64,000 nucleotides of DNA from Filibacter tadaridae (GTDB lineage Bacteria > Bacillota > Bacilli > Bacillales_A > Planococcaceae), in NCBI RefSeq assembly GCF_900609045.1, contig NZ_UXAV01000042.1:372001-436000 (forward strand), in the 5' to 3' direction. Below are positions 17,343-26,752 of the stretch, in pieces. The notes beneath the pieces were generated by a model. That model saw only the letters and a program-made list of their open reading frames with translations. It was not told the origin of the DNA and ran no database searches. Numbering within the stretch: the first letter of the stretch is position 1; every line of letters begins with the position of its first letter. A program made the translations under genes and the position numbers.

Positions 17343-19667
17343 TTAAGGATGTATGTCCGAATCATCCCTACTAATAAGCACTTGTCGCGGTTTACTTCCT
17401 TCAGGCGGCCCAACGACACCACGTGCTTCCATCTGGTCAACAATTCTAGCTGCCCTTGAATAACCAACTCGAAAACGACGCTGTAACATTGAAACAGATG
17501 CTGTCTGCAATTCCGTGACAAGCTGAACCGCATCATCATAAAGCTCGTCCGTTTCCTCATGAGGTTTAACTTCTTCAATATCAGAAGGAATCATTTCTTC
17601 CTGATACTGTGCCTTTTGTTGTTCAATAACAAAGTCCACAACCGCTTCCACCTCGCTATCCGATACAAAAGCCCCTTGTATTCTGACGGGTTTTGACTTA
17701 CCAGCAGGAAGGAAGAGCATATCGCCTCTACCGAGTAGCTTTTCTGCCCCCCCACTGTCTAGTATCGTTCTGGAATCAATTGCTGAAGAAACAGCGAATG
17801 CAATGCGTGATGGGATATTCGCTTTTATAATGCCTGTGATAACATCGACACTTGGTCTTTGTGTAGCGATTATCAGATGAATTCCTGCAGCCCTTGCCAT
17901 TTGAGCAAGTCGGGTTATAGAGTCTTCCACATCACTGGATGCAACCATCATTAAATCCGCAAGCTCGTCAACAATGACGACTATATACGGCATGCGCGGA
18001 TGTTTTTCATCATTCTCTTCGTTCCATACTTCGATATGATCATTGTACCCTTCGATATTTCGTGTACCTGTATGTGAAAAGAGTTCATAGCGCCTTTCCA
18101 TTTCGGAGACAACTTTTTTCAATGCGATTGATGCTTTACGTGGGTCTGTTACTACAGGAGCTAAAAGATGGGGAACCCCATTATATACATTCAGCTCGAC
18201 CATTTTAGGATCAATCATCATCATTTTCACTTCGTGTGGTTTTGCACGGAGTAAAATACTTACGATGATCCCATTAATACAGACACTTTTACCACTTCCT
18301 GTTGAACCCGCAATTAAAACGTGTGGCATCTTGTTCAGTTCCGCAAGCATCGCTTGACCTGTCACGTCACGTCCGAGTGATATCATTAGTTTTGAATCTG
18401 GTCGATTATTTTCTTTTGCTTCAATGACTTCGCGCAGACTAACGACAGCAACTGAATTGTTCGGCACTTCGATACCGATTGCGGATTTCCCGGGTATGGG
18501 TGCTTCAATCCGGATACCACTTGCAGCTAGGGCTAGCGCTATGTCATCTGCCAAACTAACGATGCGACTCACTTTCACTCCCGTGTCGGGAAGTATTTCA
18601 TATTTCGTAACGGCTGGTCCGAGATGCACTTGTGTTACTTTCGCCTTAACACCGAAACTAAGAAATGTCCGCTCCAATTTCTGTGCATTTGCTTGAATAG
18701 AATTGTATTCTTCCGTTTGATCATTATGGGGTGTCTGTTTTAGTAGATGCGCAGGAGGTAAGATATATGATTCATTCTCTTCTTCTCCTGTTACACCGGT
18801 ATATGTGACAATTTCTCCAGTACTTTCAACAACCTCTTCCACTACAGCGTCTTGCTCATCGTTGGATGGCTCATCAATTCGTTCAGTAAAAGCGGAAATG
18901 ATTGGCTGGGATACAATTTCTTCATAGTCCGGTTCCGGTATAACCGCATCCCGTTGCGGCTCTGTAGCAGGTTCTGATGCTTTTTTCTTCGAACGGGTCT
19001 TTCTGGGCGTATCGGGTGGATCACTTTCGGGTTTTTCTTTTCTTGTAAACAGTTCTTTTGTCGATTCAATCAGTTTTGGAAAACGTTCTACAATATAGGG
19101 TACGAGTGCTTTTCCAGTTAATAGAATAAAGCCGATTAAGAACAATAGAACTCCTGCAACTGTTGCGCCAGCCGAGTCGAATAATGCATGGAACATTGCA
19201 AACAACACTGCACCAATCATTCCTCCGCCAAGCGCACCGCTTCTTGACGCAATTCCGTCATTTAAAATTAGCACCTTCCACGTTTCTTTGAGAACAGAAT
19301 TGGTCATTAATACTCTGCTTTCATATAGCTCTTTGAATAAATGGACATGACTAAATAACACGAGACCCGCAAGAATGAACAAACTACCGATGAAGATACG
19401 ATTTTTCCAACCACCCATTTTTTGTTTAATCATAAACATAAGCGCTTGTATAATAAGTAACAGTGGAACTGCACCATGCCAGTTTCCGAATATGAATCGT
19501 GAAACTGAAGATAGACTTCTGCCAGCCACACCGAACTCAAAAATAATAATAACGGCAAGACCGATCATTGCAAGACCGATCACCTCGTATAATAACGGAT
19601 TCAAGTCGGACGAACCTTTTTTCTTTGCGGTGGATTTACGTCTCTTTTTTTTGGACTTTTTTGACAC
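17343..19667 (-). CDS. spoIIIE: DNA translocase SpoIIIE/FtsK
   Basis: The septal DNA pump that moves the chromosome into the forespore (774 residues). It has a basic N-terminus, about four membrane helices (residues 25-190), an acidic linker, the RecA-like motor with Walker A GSTGSGKS at 454-461 and Walker [13 protein letters not shown], and a C-terminal gamma winged-helix ([20 protein letters not shown] onward) that reads DNA orientation. The start is GTG after AAAGGAGGG. Synteny with rnjB and the GntR gene points to SpoIIIE rather than the paralogue SftA. The usual tepA upstream is absent. Confidence 0.93.
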   Translation of the reverse strand: MSKKSKKKRRKSTAKKKGSSDLNPLLYEVIGLAMIGLAVIIIFEFGVAGRSLSSVSRFIFGNWHGAVPLLLIIQALMFMIKQKMGGWKNRIFIGSLFILAGLVLFSHVHLFKELYESRVLMTNSVLKETWKVLILNDGIASRSGALGGGMIGAVLFAMFHALFDSAGATVAGVLLFLIGFILLTGKALVPYIVERFPKLIESTKELFTRKEKPESDPPDTPRKTRSKKKASEPATEPQRDAVIPEPDYEEIVSQPIISAFTERIDEPSNDEQDAVVEEVVESTGEIVTYTGVTGEEENESYILPPAHLLKQTPHNDQTEEYNSIQANAQKLERTFLSFGVKAKVTQVHLGPAVTKYEILPDTGVKVSRIVSLADDIALALAASGIRIEAPIPGKSAIGIEVPNNSVAVVSLREVIEAKENNRPDSKLMISLGRDVTGQAMLAELNKMPHVLIAGSTGSGKSVCINGIIVSILLRAKPHEVKMMMIDPKMVELNVYNGVPHLLAPVVTDPRKASIALKKVVSEMERRYELFSHTGTRNIEGYNDHIEVWNEENDEKHPRMPYIVVIVDELADLMMVASSDVEDSITRLAQMARAAGIHLIIATQRPSVDVITGIIKANIPSRIAFAVSSAIDSRTILDSGGAEKLLGRGDMLFLPAGKSKPVRIQGAFVSDSEVEAVVDFVIEQQKAQYQEEMIPSDIEEVKPHEETDELYDDAVQLVTELQTASVSMLQRRFRVGYSRAARIVDQMEARGVVGPPEGSKPRQVLISRDDSDIHP

Positions 19668-19683
19668 AATATCCCTCCTTTAC

Positions 19684-19724
19684 AAAAAAGGATTTCCCAC
19701 CGTACAGACGGCAAGGAAATCCTT
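19684..19724 (-). terminator. Terminator after rnjB
   Basis: A 10-bp perfect stem (19688-19697 with 19715-19724) followed on the minus strand by TTTTG. It sits between rnjB and spoIIIE, only 16 bp from the spoIIIE start. Confidence 0.85.
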
Positions 19725-19744
19725 GGATGGTACTTGAATACCCT

Positions 19745-21412
19745 TTAATATTCCATGATTATTGGAATAATCATCGGTCTTCTCTTCGTTTGTTGATATA
19801 AATAAGAACTAAGCGTGTCTCTAATCTCTTGTTTAATGTTTGTCCATTCGAACGTCTCTTTATTCACATATTTCTCTACAATTTTTGTGACAAGCCTCCT
19901 AGACTCTTCAAAAAGCTCCTCAGACTCACGTACATAAACGAAACCACGTGATACAATTTCAGGCCCTGCTGCAATACGTTTTTGTTTACGATTCAACGTT
20001 ACAACGACCGTGAAGATACCATCTTGTGATAGAAGTTTCCGGTCACGTAAAACGATATTCCCGACATCTCCTACCCCGATACCATCAATTAGTACATTAC
20101 CCGCTTGAACGCGGCCGCTCATACGCATTTTATTGTTTTTAAATTCAACAATATCCCCTTTATCCGCGATGAATACTTGCGACTTTTGAAGTCCAGTTTC
20201 TTGTGCAAGTTTTGAATGTGCAATCAACATCCGGTATTCACCTTGAATCGGTATGAAATAATCAGGTTGCATTAGATTCAACATCATCTTCAAATCTTCT
20301 TGACTACCATGTCCGGATACATGGACATTTTTGGTGGATGTTAGAAGAGTTGCGCCTGCTTTAGCGAGTTCATTCATCGTTTGGAACATCGATACTTCCA
20401 TACCAGGTGAAGGTGTGAAGGTGATTAACACTGTATCCGACTCTTTTATGCGTATATCTTTATGGTATTTCTTCACAATTTTACTAAGCGCATCAAGTGG
20501 CTCACCTTTATTACCCGTTACGATAATTACAATTTTGTCATCGTCGTATTTACCGACTTCTTTCACAGGTATTACGATTTCCTCATCAACCGACAAATAG
20601 CCAAGTTTCAAGCCGACTTCGAAGTAGCTTTCCAGACTTTTTCCGACAACCGCCACTTTTTTACCAGTTTCCAATGCCTTGTCGAATACTTGTTGGATTC
20701 GGATAAAGTTCGAAGCATATAATGCGACAAGAATACGTCCTTCCGCTCGGTGGAATGTTGTAGAAAGGCCCGTTTCAATAACTGATTCTGATGTTGTGTA
20801 TCCTGGGCGCTCCGCTTCCGATGAATCCGACATAAGGATGAATACCCCTTCTTCGCCAAGTGCCGCCATTTTCGAAATGTCCGGTCGATATTTCCCTTTG
20901 GCAGATTGGTCGAATTTAAATTCTCCCGTATGCACAATCGCACCTTCACTTGTATGGAATACAATACCCAATGAATCTGGAATGCTATGCGTTGTATGGA
21001 AAAATGTAACGTACGTGCGAGCAAAATTCATACGGCTTTTGTTCGTCACTTCAAAGAACTTGACTGAAGAGGGTGCCGGCATTTCCTTTAAATGTTCTTT
21101 CGCAAGAGCAATTGTCAATTTCGACCCATATACGGGTGCTTGTACTTTTTGTAAAAGGTACGCAATTGAACCAATCGCATCTTCATGACCATGCGTAAGG
21201 AAGATCCCTTTAACGCGGTGTTTATTTTCTTCAATGTAAGATAAATCGGGAATAACAATGTCAATGCCTAGCATTTCACTTTCCGGAAACATAAGACCCG
21301 CATCGACAATGAACAATTCTTCATCTATTTCGACAACGTACATCGCTTTTCCGACTTCCCCTACTCCTCCGAGAGGGATCACTCTAACTACTTCGTTTTT
21401 TGGTTTAATCAC
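19745..21412 (-). CDS. rnjB: Ribonuclease J2
   Basis: A beta-CASP metallo-beta-lactamase RNase of 555 residues, the length of B. subtilis RNase J2. The first motif reads H74-G-H76-E-D78-A79; in RNase J1 the last residue is His, so one metal ligand is lost. This fits J2, which is weakly active and supports J1. The start is GTG at 21412, with GGAGG 7 bp upstream, giving VIKPKNEVVRVIPLGGVGE; the frame continues 42 codons further but lacks a better site. It has its own promoter and terminator. Confidence 0.92.
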   Translation of the reverse strand: MIKPKNEVVRVIPLGGVGEVGKAMYVVEIDEELFIVDAGLMFPESEMLGIDIVIPDLSYIEENKHRVKGIFLTHGHEDAIGSIAYLLQKVQAPVYGSKLTIALAKEHLKEMPAPSSVKFFEVTNKSRMNFARTYVTFFHTTHSIPDSLGIVFHTSEGAIVHTGEFKFDQSAKGKYRPDISKMAALGEEGVFILMSDSSEAERPGYTTSESVIETGLSTTFHRAEGRILVALYASNFIRIQQVFDKALETGKKVAVVGKSLESYFEVGLKLGYLSVDEEIVIPVKEVGKYDDDKIVIIVTGNKGEPLDALSKIVKKYHKDIRIKESDTVLITFTPSPGMEVSMFQTMNELAKAGATLLTSTKNVHVSGHGSQEDLKMMLNLMQPDYFIPIQGEYRMLIAHSKLAQETGLQKSQVFIADKGDIVEFKNNKMRMSGRVQAGNVLIDGIGVGDVGNIVLRDRKLLSQDGIFTVVVTLNRKQKRIAAGPEIVSRGFVYVRESEELFEESRRLVTKIVEKYVNKETFEWTNIKQEIRDTLSSYLYQQTKRRPMIIPIIMEY

Positions 21413-21597
21413 TTTTTTTCCTCCTATTGCTGAATGTCCGAAAAGGGAAATGGAATAGTTGTCGTTCAAAAAGGTGGATATCTTCAATCTACCACGTGAA
21501 GTAGTAACAAAATATACCACTCTCCTTAAAACCACCAACTATTTTCCCCATACTTTTTTAAACTCATGTTAGTTAAAAATTTCCGTCCCCAACGTCT

Positions 21598-21618
21598 ATG
21601 TCCCATTATACGGGACAT
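21598..21618. promoter_or_regulatory. Palindrome framing the rnjB -10 box, candidate operator
   Basis: ATGTCCC (21598-21604) and GGGACAT (21612-21618) form a perfect 7-bp inverted repeat whose 7-bp centre contains the TATAAT of the rnjB promoter. In RNA it would also be a hairpin. It could be a repressor site, but no known consensus was recognised. Confidence 0.5.
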
Positions 21619-21633
21619 GTCCTATCTGCACAA
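21605..21633 (-). promoter_or_regulatory. SigA-type promoter for rnjB
   Basis: TTGTGC (21628-21633), a 17-bp spacer and a perfect TATAAT (21605-21610) on the minus strand. The remaining leader to the GTG is about 185 bp and holds no other clear feature. Confidence 0.7.
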
Positions 21634-21635
21634 AC

Positions 21636-21662
21636 AAAAAAAGCCGGCAATCGATGCCGGCT
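21636..21662 (-). terminator. Terminator after dapA
   Basis: An 8-bp perfect stem AGCCGGCA/TGCCGGCT (21642-21649 with 21655-21662), a 5-nt loop and a run of T on the minus strand right after the dapA stop. Confidence 0.93.
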
Positions 21663-21666
21663 CAGA

Positions 21667-22560
21667 TTATTTAAATAGATGATCGGTCTTTTTATAGCTT
21701 TCCCATACTTCATCGAAAGGGATATTTCCTTCACTTCCAAAATCGGTTAACGGTAATCGGACACCGCCTGTGTGAATCCCCACTTTTTCCAATGCATATT
21801 TTACAAGTACGGGATTTGGTGCAGCGAATAATCCATGGAATAGCGGAAGTAAAGCTCTATGCATGCGTGCGGCTTGATCCGTCCGCCCTTCTTTGAATGC
21901 GTTCACCATCTGTTGCATCTCGTTGCCCGCAACATGGGATGCAACGGATACAACGCCTTTCGCACCTATCGCAAGAGCTGGAAGTGTCAGTGCGTCATCT
22001 CCACTGTACAGGGCAAACCCATTATCCGTCCCCGAAATAATGTCTACCATTTGGTCAAGACTTCCACTTGCCTCTTTGACAGCCCGTATATTTGGTATTT
22101 TGGATAACGCAATGAGCGTCTCCGGCAACATATTTACAGCAGATCGTCCCGGAATATTATACAACATCACAGGCAGCTTTGTTTCCGCAGCGACATGCGA
22201 AAAGTGTGCGAACATCCCTTTCTGATCGGGCTTATTGTAGTAAGGGGCAACGAGCATAATACCATCAGAACCCACACGCTCAGCCATTTTCGTTAGCATG
22301 ACCGTTTCTTTAGTCGAAAATGTTCCCGTTCCCGCAATGACTGGGATACGCTTATTAACTGTTTCAATCGTAAATGATAGTAACGCTTCTTTTTCAGCCG
22401 CAGAGAGGGTAGGTGATTCACCGGTCGTCCCACAAACGACCAATGAATCTGTTCCATTCGCAATTAAATGTTCCACCAGTTTGGCTGTTTTATCATAATC
22501 GATGTCTCCCGCTGTTGAATAAGGTGTGACCATAGCTGTCGATATCTGTCCAAGTTCCAT
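21667..22560 (-). CDS. dapA: 4-hydroxy-tetrahydrodipicolinate synthase
   Basis: Condenses pyruvate with aspartate semialdehyde at the entry of the lysine/diaminopimelate/dipicolinate branch (297 residues). It carries the TIM-barrel family blocks GTTGES (44-49), Y134 in YNIPGRS and the Schiff-base K162 in VKEASG. It lies after asd and the dipicolinate synthase genes, so one cluster supplies both cell wall and spore dipicolinate. The aspartokinase gene dapG that stands between asd and dapA in B. subtilis is missing. Confidence 0.97.
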   Translation of the reverse strand: MELGQISTAMVTPYSTAGDIDYDKTAKLVEHLIANGTDSLVVCGTTGESPTLSAAEKEALLSFTIETVNKRIPVIAGTGTFSTKETVMLTKMAERVGSDGIMLVAPYYNKPDQKGMFAHFSHVAAETKLPVMLYNIPGRSAVNMLPETLIALSKIPNIRAVKEASGSLDQMVDIISGTDNGFALYSGDDALTLPALAIGAKGVVSVASHVAGNEMQQMVNAFKEGRTDQAARMHRALLPLFHGLFAAPNPVLVKYALEKVGIHTGGVRLPLTDFGSEGNIPFDEVWESYKKTDHLFK

Positions 22561-22595
22561 TAAAATCAGCCCTTTACTGTAATCTATTACCTTCT

Positions 22596-23621
22596 TTAAC
22601 GAATAAGACTTTCGGCGATTTGTATAGAATTCAACGCAGCACCTTTTAGCAAGTTATCCGCTACAATCCATAAATGGAAACCCGCAGGATGATCAGGATC
22701 TTTTCGAATTCGGCCGACGAACACATCGTCTTCACCTTCCGCGAATAAAGGCATTGGATAAGACTGTGTTGATGGATCGTCTTGAACGACTATACCAGGC
22801 GCTCCAACCAGCGCCTCGCGGATATCTTCTGCCGTTATACCAACTTTGCCGATTTCAATATAAACCGACTCGGAATGGCCCGTTACGACTGGAAGGCGAA
22901 CACAAGTCGCCGAAACATGTAAATCATCATCACCAAAAATTTTTTTTGTTTCATTTATCATTTTCAATTCTTCTAATGTATATCCCGAAGAATCGAATGA
23001 ATCTATTTGAGGGATGGCATTAAAAGCAATCGGATAATGCTTTGAAGCCCCAGCGGATGGGAGGATAGAGGCTTCGCTATCCGCTCGGTCAGCAAACTGC
23101 CCACTTTGGCTTTGAAGTTCAGCAATCGCTTCCGCTCCCGCTCCCGACACCGCTTGATATGTCGACACAATTATACGCTTCATCCCAAACTTTTCACGGA
23201 GTGGTTGAAGAGCTGTAACCATTTGGATTGTCGAGCAATTGGGATTCGCAATTATACCTGTATGATTTTGTAATGCATGCTCATTCACTTCTGGAACAAC
23301 AAGTGGGATATGTTCTGTCATCCGAAATGCGCTTGTATTATCAATGACAACTGCTCCCCTAGTCACAGCCTCCTGTGCAAACATTTTCGAGATATTGCCT
23401 CCAGCACTAAAAAATGCAAGGTCAACCCCGTCAAAAGACTCGGGTACTGTTTCTTCGACAGTATACGTATTGCCACCCACTATAATTTCTTTGCCGGCAG
23501 ATCTACTAGACGCAAGCAGTTTAATAGATTGCACAGGAAAATTGCGCTCAAGCAGTTTTTCAAGTATTTTCTTACCAACGGCTCCCGTCGCACCAACGAT
23601 TGCAACACTTTTTGTAGTCAT
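22596..23621 (-). CDS. asd: Aspartate-semialdehyde dehydrogenase
   Basis: Reduces aspartyl phosphate to aspartate semialdehyde with NADPH (341 residues). It has the nucleotide motif GATGAVGK (10-17) and the active-site Cys129 in NPNCST; the substrate-binding EVNEHAL segment is also present. It is part of the dpaA-dpaB-asd-dapA cluster. It begins 76 bp after the dpaB stop, with no terminator in the gap. Confidence 0.97.
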   Translation of the reverse strand: MTTKSVAIVGATGAVGKKILEKLLERNFPVQSIKLLASSRSAGKEIIVGGNTYTVEETVPESFDGVDLAFFSAGGNISKMFAQEAVTRGAVVIDNTSAFRMTEHIPLVVPEVNEHALQNHTGIIANPNCSTIQMVTALQPLREKFGMKRIIVSTYQAVSGAGAEAIAELQSQSGQFADRADSEASILPSAGASKHYPIAFNAIPQIDSFDSSGYTLEELKMINETKKIFGDDDLHVSATCVRLPVVTGHSESVYIEIGKVGITAEDIREALVGAPGIVVQDDPSTQSYPMPLFAEGEDDVFVGRIRKDPDHPAGFHLWIVADNLLKGAALNSIQIAESLIR

Positions 23622-23697
23622 CTCTATCTCCCTTTCAGCTATCTTAGCGGATGTTGGAGAAATTATATCACATTCCAGAACTTTCTGTTGGAACTTT

Positions 23698-24288
23698 TCA
23701 TTCTTTTTCGTGAATTATTAATAATGGTTGAAGTTGTGACTTTTCAAGTGCTGCAGCTGCCGCGGGTACCATTAGTGTGAAATCAGAGATAAGAGAGTTC
23801 GGTTTGTTGAACGGATCGTCCTGCCCGAAAGGTATGAAAAAAACATTTTTCATATTGAGTAGTTTCATAATATTTGCGGCATTCAAACCAAGTGCATCGT
23901 TTGTCGAAATTCCTAGAAGGACTGGACTCCCATTACGCAATGTTGCTTTTGCTGCCATTAACACTGGTGAATCCGTCGAAGCATTGGCAAAACGACTGAT
24001 TGAATTACCAGTCATCGGCGCAATTATCATACAATCGACAGGATTTGTTGGTCCAAATGGTTCTGCGCTAACAATTGTGGAAATGACTTTTTCGCCTGTC
24101 GCCGCTTCTATTCTTTGGATCCACTCTTCTCCCGTTCCAAACCGAGTGGCCGCGGTCAACACAGAATGAGTAATAACAGGCACGACGGTCGCACCTGCAT
24201 CTTTCAACGAGTCAATGACCGGGATGATTGCTTCATACGTACAATGCGAAGCTGTAATACCAAGCCCTATTCGCTTTCCTTTTAGCAT
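23698..24288 (-). CDS. spoVFB: Dipicolinate synthase subunit B
   Basis: The flavoprotein-like subunit of dipicolinate synthase (196 residues), made in the mother cell under SigK in B. subtilis. It has the flavoprotein opening GLGITASHCTYEAI and the block MIIAPMTGNSISRFANA typical of the family. It pairs with spoVFA 13 bp upstream. Confidence 0.95.
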   Translation of the reverse strand: MLKGKRIGLGITASHCTYEAIIPVIDSLKDAGATVVPVITHSVLTAATRFGTGEEWIQRIEAATGEKVISTIVSAEPFGPTNPVDCMIIAPMTGNSISRFANASTDSPVLMAAKATLRNGSPVLLGISTNDALGLNAANIMKLLNMKNVFFIPFGQDDPFNKPNSLISDFTLMVPAAAAALEKSQLQPLLIIHEKE

Positions 24289-24301
24289 TCAATTTCCCCT
24301 T

Positions 24302-25090
24302 TCATCTTCTATACATCCTCTCGAGTACATCTGCCAGAGCAGTTGCAGCATCGATGGGAAAGTGTTTTCCCGGTAATCCGAGGAGTACTGTATAGTATTC
24401 AGATGAATTCCCTTCCGTTAGGCAACCGGGCGCTGAAGCGAGGTCAAAAACGTTTATTTGTGCATCCTTCTTCAGTGTAAGCCAGGGTGCAGGTATCGTG
24501 TTGACAAGATTCCCTTCCATTAAATCAAAATCGTTCCTTAATTCCAATATATCGTAGCCTAAAGCATCAGCTTCTCCAAGTTGTGTATTTGAACGAGCGA
24601 GTATCGTCACTTCCGAACCGAGCTGCGACAGGACATATGCTGTCATTTTTCCCACTTTACCAAAACCTGCGACCAAGAATTGGTTTCCGGCAATGCTTCG
24701 TTTCTCGCGTGAATAGTATTCATGGACAAATGCCTCTGCCGTTAATCGTGCATTGACCCAGATGAATGGATCGTCTTTAAGATACGTGTGAATCTTAAAA
24801 TCAGCTTGCTTGAACGGCTCGAGCCATTCGTCGGTAGTCCTTCCCACATACAGTTGCGCATCTTCCCTTATGAACTCGCACGGAATCATGCCATCCATTT
24901 GGAGTACTGGAAACACAATATGATGGGGTGCTAGTTCCACTATACGATTGCCAAGTTCCTCCGTGTACTGATTTGTCTCTAAATGATAGGTCTCATAGCC
25001 CCTTTTCTCCAAAATCTTGCTACAGGCAGCTATCCGTTTGTCCGCTCCAATGAAGAGCCATTTTTCATCAATCAAATTCATCAAGCTCAT
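24302..25090 (-). CDS. spoVFA: Dipicolinate synthase subunit A
   Basis: The dehydrogenase-type subunit of dipicolinate synthase (262 residues; about 297 in B. subtilis, so this copy is short). A C-terminal Rossmann domain is clear: FLVAGFGKVGKMTAYVLSQLG. The N-terminal half is divergent. Its start overlaps the end of ymxH by 23 bp; the first ATG has only a weak ribosome site, and an ATG three codons later is an alternative. Coupling to ymxH translation is likely. Identity rests on this fold and on the adjacent spoVFB and asd. Confidence 0.87.
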   Translation of the reverse strand: MSLMNLIDEKWLFIGADKRIAACSKILEKRGYETYHLETNQYTEELGNRIVELAPHHIVFPVLQMDGMIPCEFIREDAQLYVGRTTDEWLEPFKQADFKIHTYLKDDPFIWVNARLTAEAFVHEYYSREKRSIAGNQFLVAGFGKVGKMTAYVLSQLGSEVTILARSNTQLGEADALGYDILELRNDFDLMEGNLVNTIPAPWLTLKKDAQINVFDLASAPGCLTEGNSSEYYTVLLGLPGKHFPIDAATALADVLERMYRR

Positions 25091-25340
25091 CCATACTTAC
25101 TGTTTTTCCAAATAAGATACGGTGTTCACCAATTAACACAATTTCATTCCACGGGATAAACTCTTCTGACTTTTCTTGTCGATTACGAAATGAAAATCGA
25201 CCAAATTTCTTCCTTATTTCAAATCCAACAATGTCACCCGTTTTACCATTAAAAATAAGGTCAGTATCAGCAAGATAGCCGTATCTAATTCCATCTTCCA
25301 CTTGAATAAGCTCTTTTTGCGCAAGTTCTGATAGCAGCAT
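25068..25340 (-). CDS. ymxH: YlmC/YmxH-family PRC-barrel sporulation protein
   Basis: A small PRC-barrel-like protein (90 residues) with the family pattern LAQKELIQVEDGIRYGYLAD ... DLIF. Members are found in spore formers, often next to dipicolinate genes, and their molecular role is unknown. It precedes and overlaps spoVFA. In the upstream gap a CATATGATG is only a loose match to a SigK -10 and is not called. Confidence 0.88.
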   Translation of the reverse strand: MLLSELAQKELIQVEDGIRYGYLADTDLIFNGKTGDIVGFEIRKKFGRFSFRNRQEKSEEFIPWNEIVLIGEHRILFGKTVSMDELDEFD

Positions 25341-25409
25341 TACAATTCCCCTTTCCTACATCTCTTCCATCATATGAATGAAAGCCCGGAAAGCTTACTT
25401 TTATTGTTG

Positions 25410-26657
25410 TTAAAAATCCATTTGATTGATTGCTTTTTCGGGTGCAATGATAGAAATGGCCCGTTGTCCGGAAAGAATTTCTTTTGCAAGTTCATGTATC
25501 CCCATCGCATCTACTGCATCGATAAGTGCAACGACTCCGTCAATAGTTTTATGTTCGTTTAGCATTAGCTCATTTTTTCCATTGCGGTGCATTCTGGATT
25601 CAGAGCTTTCAAGGCCAAGCAGGAAACCGCCCTTTAATTGCTCTTTAGCATTGTGTAACTCACTCTTTGTAATACCCGATTCAAGAATTGAATCAATTAC
25701 CCGATCAATCGTATCAATCAGTTCCGGTGCATTTTCCGGGGCTGACCCACCATAAATGATGAATGAACCAGCGGTCCGGTATGATGAATAATACGAATAG
25801 ATGGAATAGGCAAGTCCCCGCTCTTCACGGACTTCTTGAAATAACCTAGACGACATAGCGCCCCCAAGTATGCTATCCAATAGGATAAGGTTGTGAACTC
25901 GCGCGTCTTTCACTGTTAGCGCTGGGAATCCGATACAAATATGCGCTTGCTCGATGTCTTTGGTTTTCATAGTAACACCACTTTGAAACTCGGGATGTTT
26001 GCTATCGGCAAGCTGTCTTTGTATATTCTCGCTCTTAAACGTTCCAAACAGTTCTTCGATTAGCCCGATTAGCGAATCATCGTAATCACCTGCAATCGAG
26101 ATGACTAGCCGATCAGGGGTATATAAGCGTTCCATAAAAGCAGCAATCATTTCTTTATCGAATGTCTCGATGGTCTGTTCATTACCCAATACTGGTTTAC
26201 CGATTGGGTGTGACGGATACATGACCTGCCATAACCTTTCATCGACATCGTCATCCGGTGTATCTTCGACAGATGCTATTTCGTCAAGAATAACTGATTT
26301 CTCCTTGCTCATTTCGTTGTCATCGAATAAGGAATTGAAAAACATATCCGCCAATATTTTTAGCGCAAGAGGTGCATGGTGACCTAATACTGTCGTATAG
26401 ATGCATGTCACCTCTTTTGAAGTGAAAGCATTGATGTCGCCACCTAAACGGTCAAACTCTTCTGCAATGGTCCGTGCGCTTCTTGCGGCGGTTCCTTTGA
26501 ATAGCATATGTTCGATGAAATGAGCGATTCCTGCTTCCTGTGGATGCTCGTCACTGGACCCCGCTTCCACCCATATACCCAGTGCCAACGAACGGACATG
26601 CGGCATCCTTTCATGGACGATACGAACGCCATTATTGCATATGTATTTGTTTATCAT
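25410..26657 (-). CDS. mlpA: M16-family zinc peptidase MlpA (YmxG)
   Basis: A mitochondrial-processing-peptidase-like M16 enzyme (415 residues) with an intact zinc motif H46-F-I-E49-H50 in HFIEHMLFKGT. It is the third M16 protein in this window, after YmfH and YmfF. In B. subtilis MlpA influences the level of secreted proteases. It lies between pnp and ymxH; ylxY, which B. subtilis has between pnp and mlpA, is absent. Confidence 0.93.
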   Translation of the reverse strand: MINKYICNNGVRIVHERMPHVRSLALGIWVEAGSSDEHPQEAGIAHFIEHMLFKGTAARSARTIAEEFDRLGGDINAFTSKEVTCIYTTVLGHHAPLALKILADMFFNSLFDDNEMSKEKSVILDEIASVEDTPDDDVDERLWQVMYPSHPIGKPVLGNEQTIETFDKEMIAAFMERLYTPDRLVISIAGDYDDSLIGLIEELFGTFKSENIQRQLADSKHPEFQSGVTMKTKDIEQAHICIGFPALTVKDARVHNLILLDSILGGAMSSRLFQEVREERGLAYSIYSYYSSYRTAGSFIIYGGSAPENAPELIDTIDRVIDSILESGITKSELHNAKEQLKGGFLLGLESSESRMHRNGKNELMLNEHKTIDGVVALIDAVDAMGIHELAKEILSGQRAISIIAPEKAINQMDF

Positions 26658-26690
26658 TGAATGAATCCCCCTAATACACTAAAAAGAACA

Positions 26691-26728
26691 AAAAGCCTCC
26701 GATTTCACATGAAGTGAAGAGAGGCTTT
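26691..26728 (-). terminator. Terminator after pnp
   Basis: Stem AAAGCCTC/GAGGCTTT (outer arms near 26692-26699 and 26720-26727) with an inner TTCAC/GTGAA hairpin; the minus strand ends in GGCTTTTTG. Confidence 0.85.
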
Positions 26729-26752
26729 CCATCCCGAAATTAGATACGTATA

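Noticed and set aside
20608-21024. Minus-strand 138-codon frame inside rnjB
   Set aside because: Same-strand shadow in another frame of a well-supported gene; no homologous motif.
25341-25409. SigK promoter for ymxH-spoVFA
   Set aside because: CATATGATG only partly matches the SigK -10 and no -35 at proper spacing was found.
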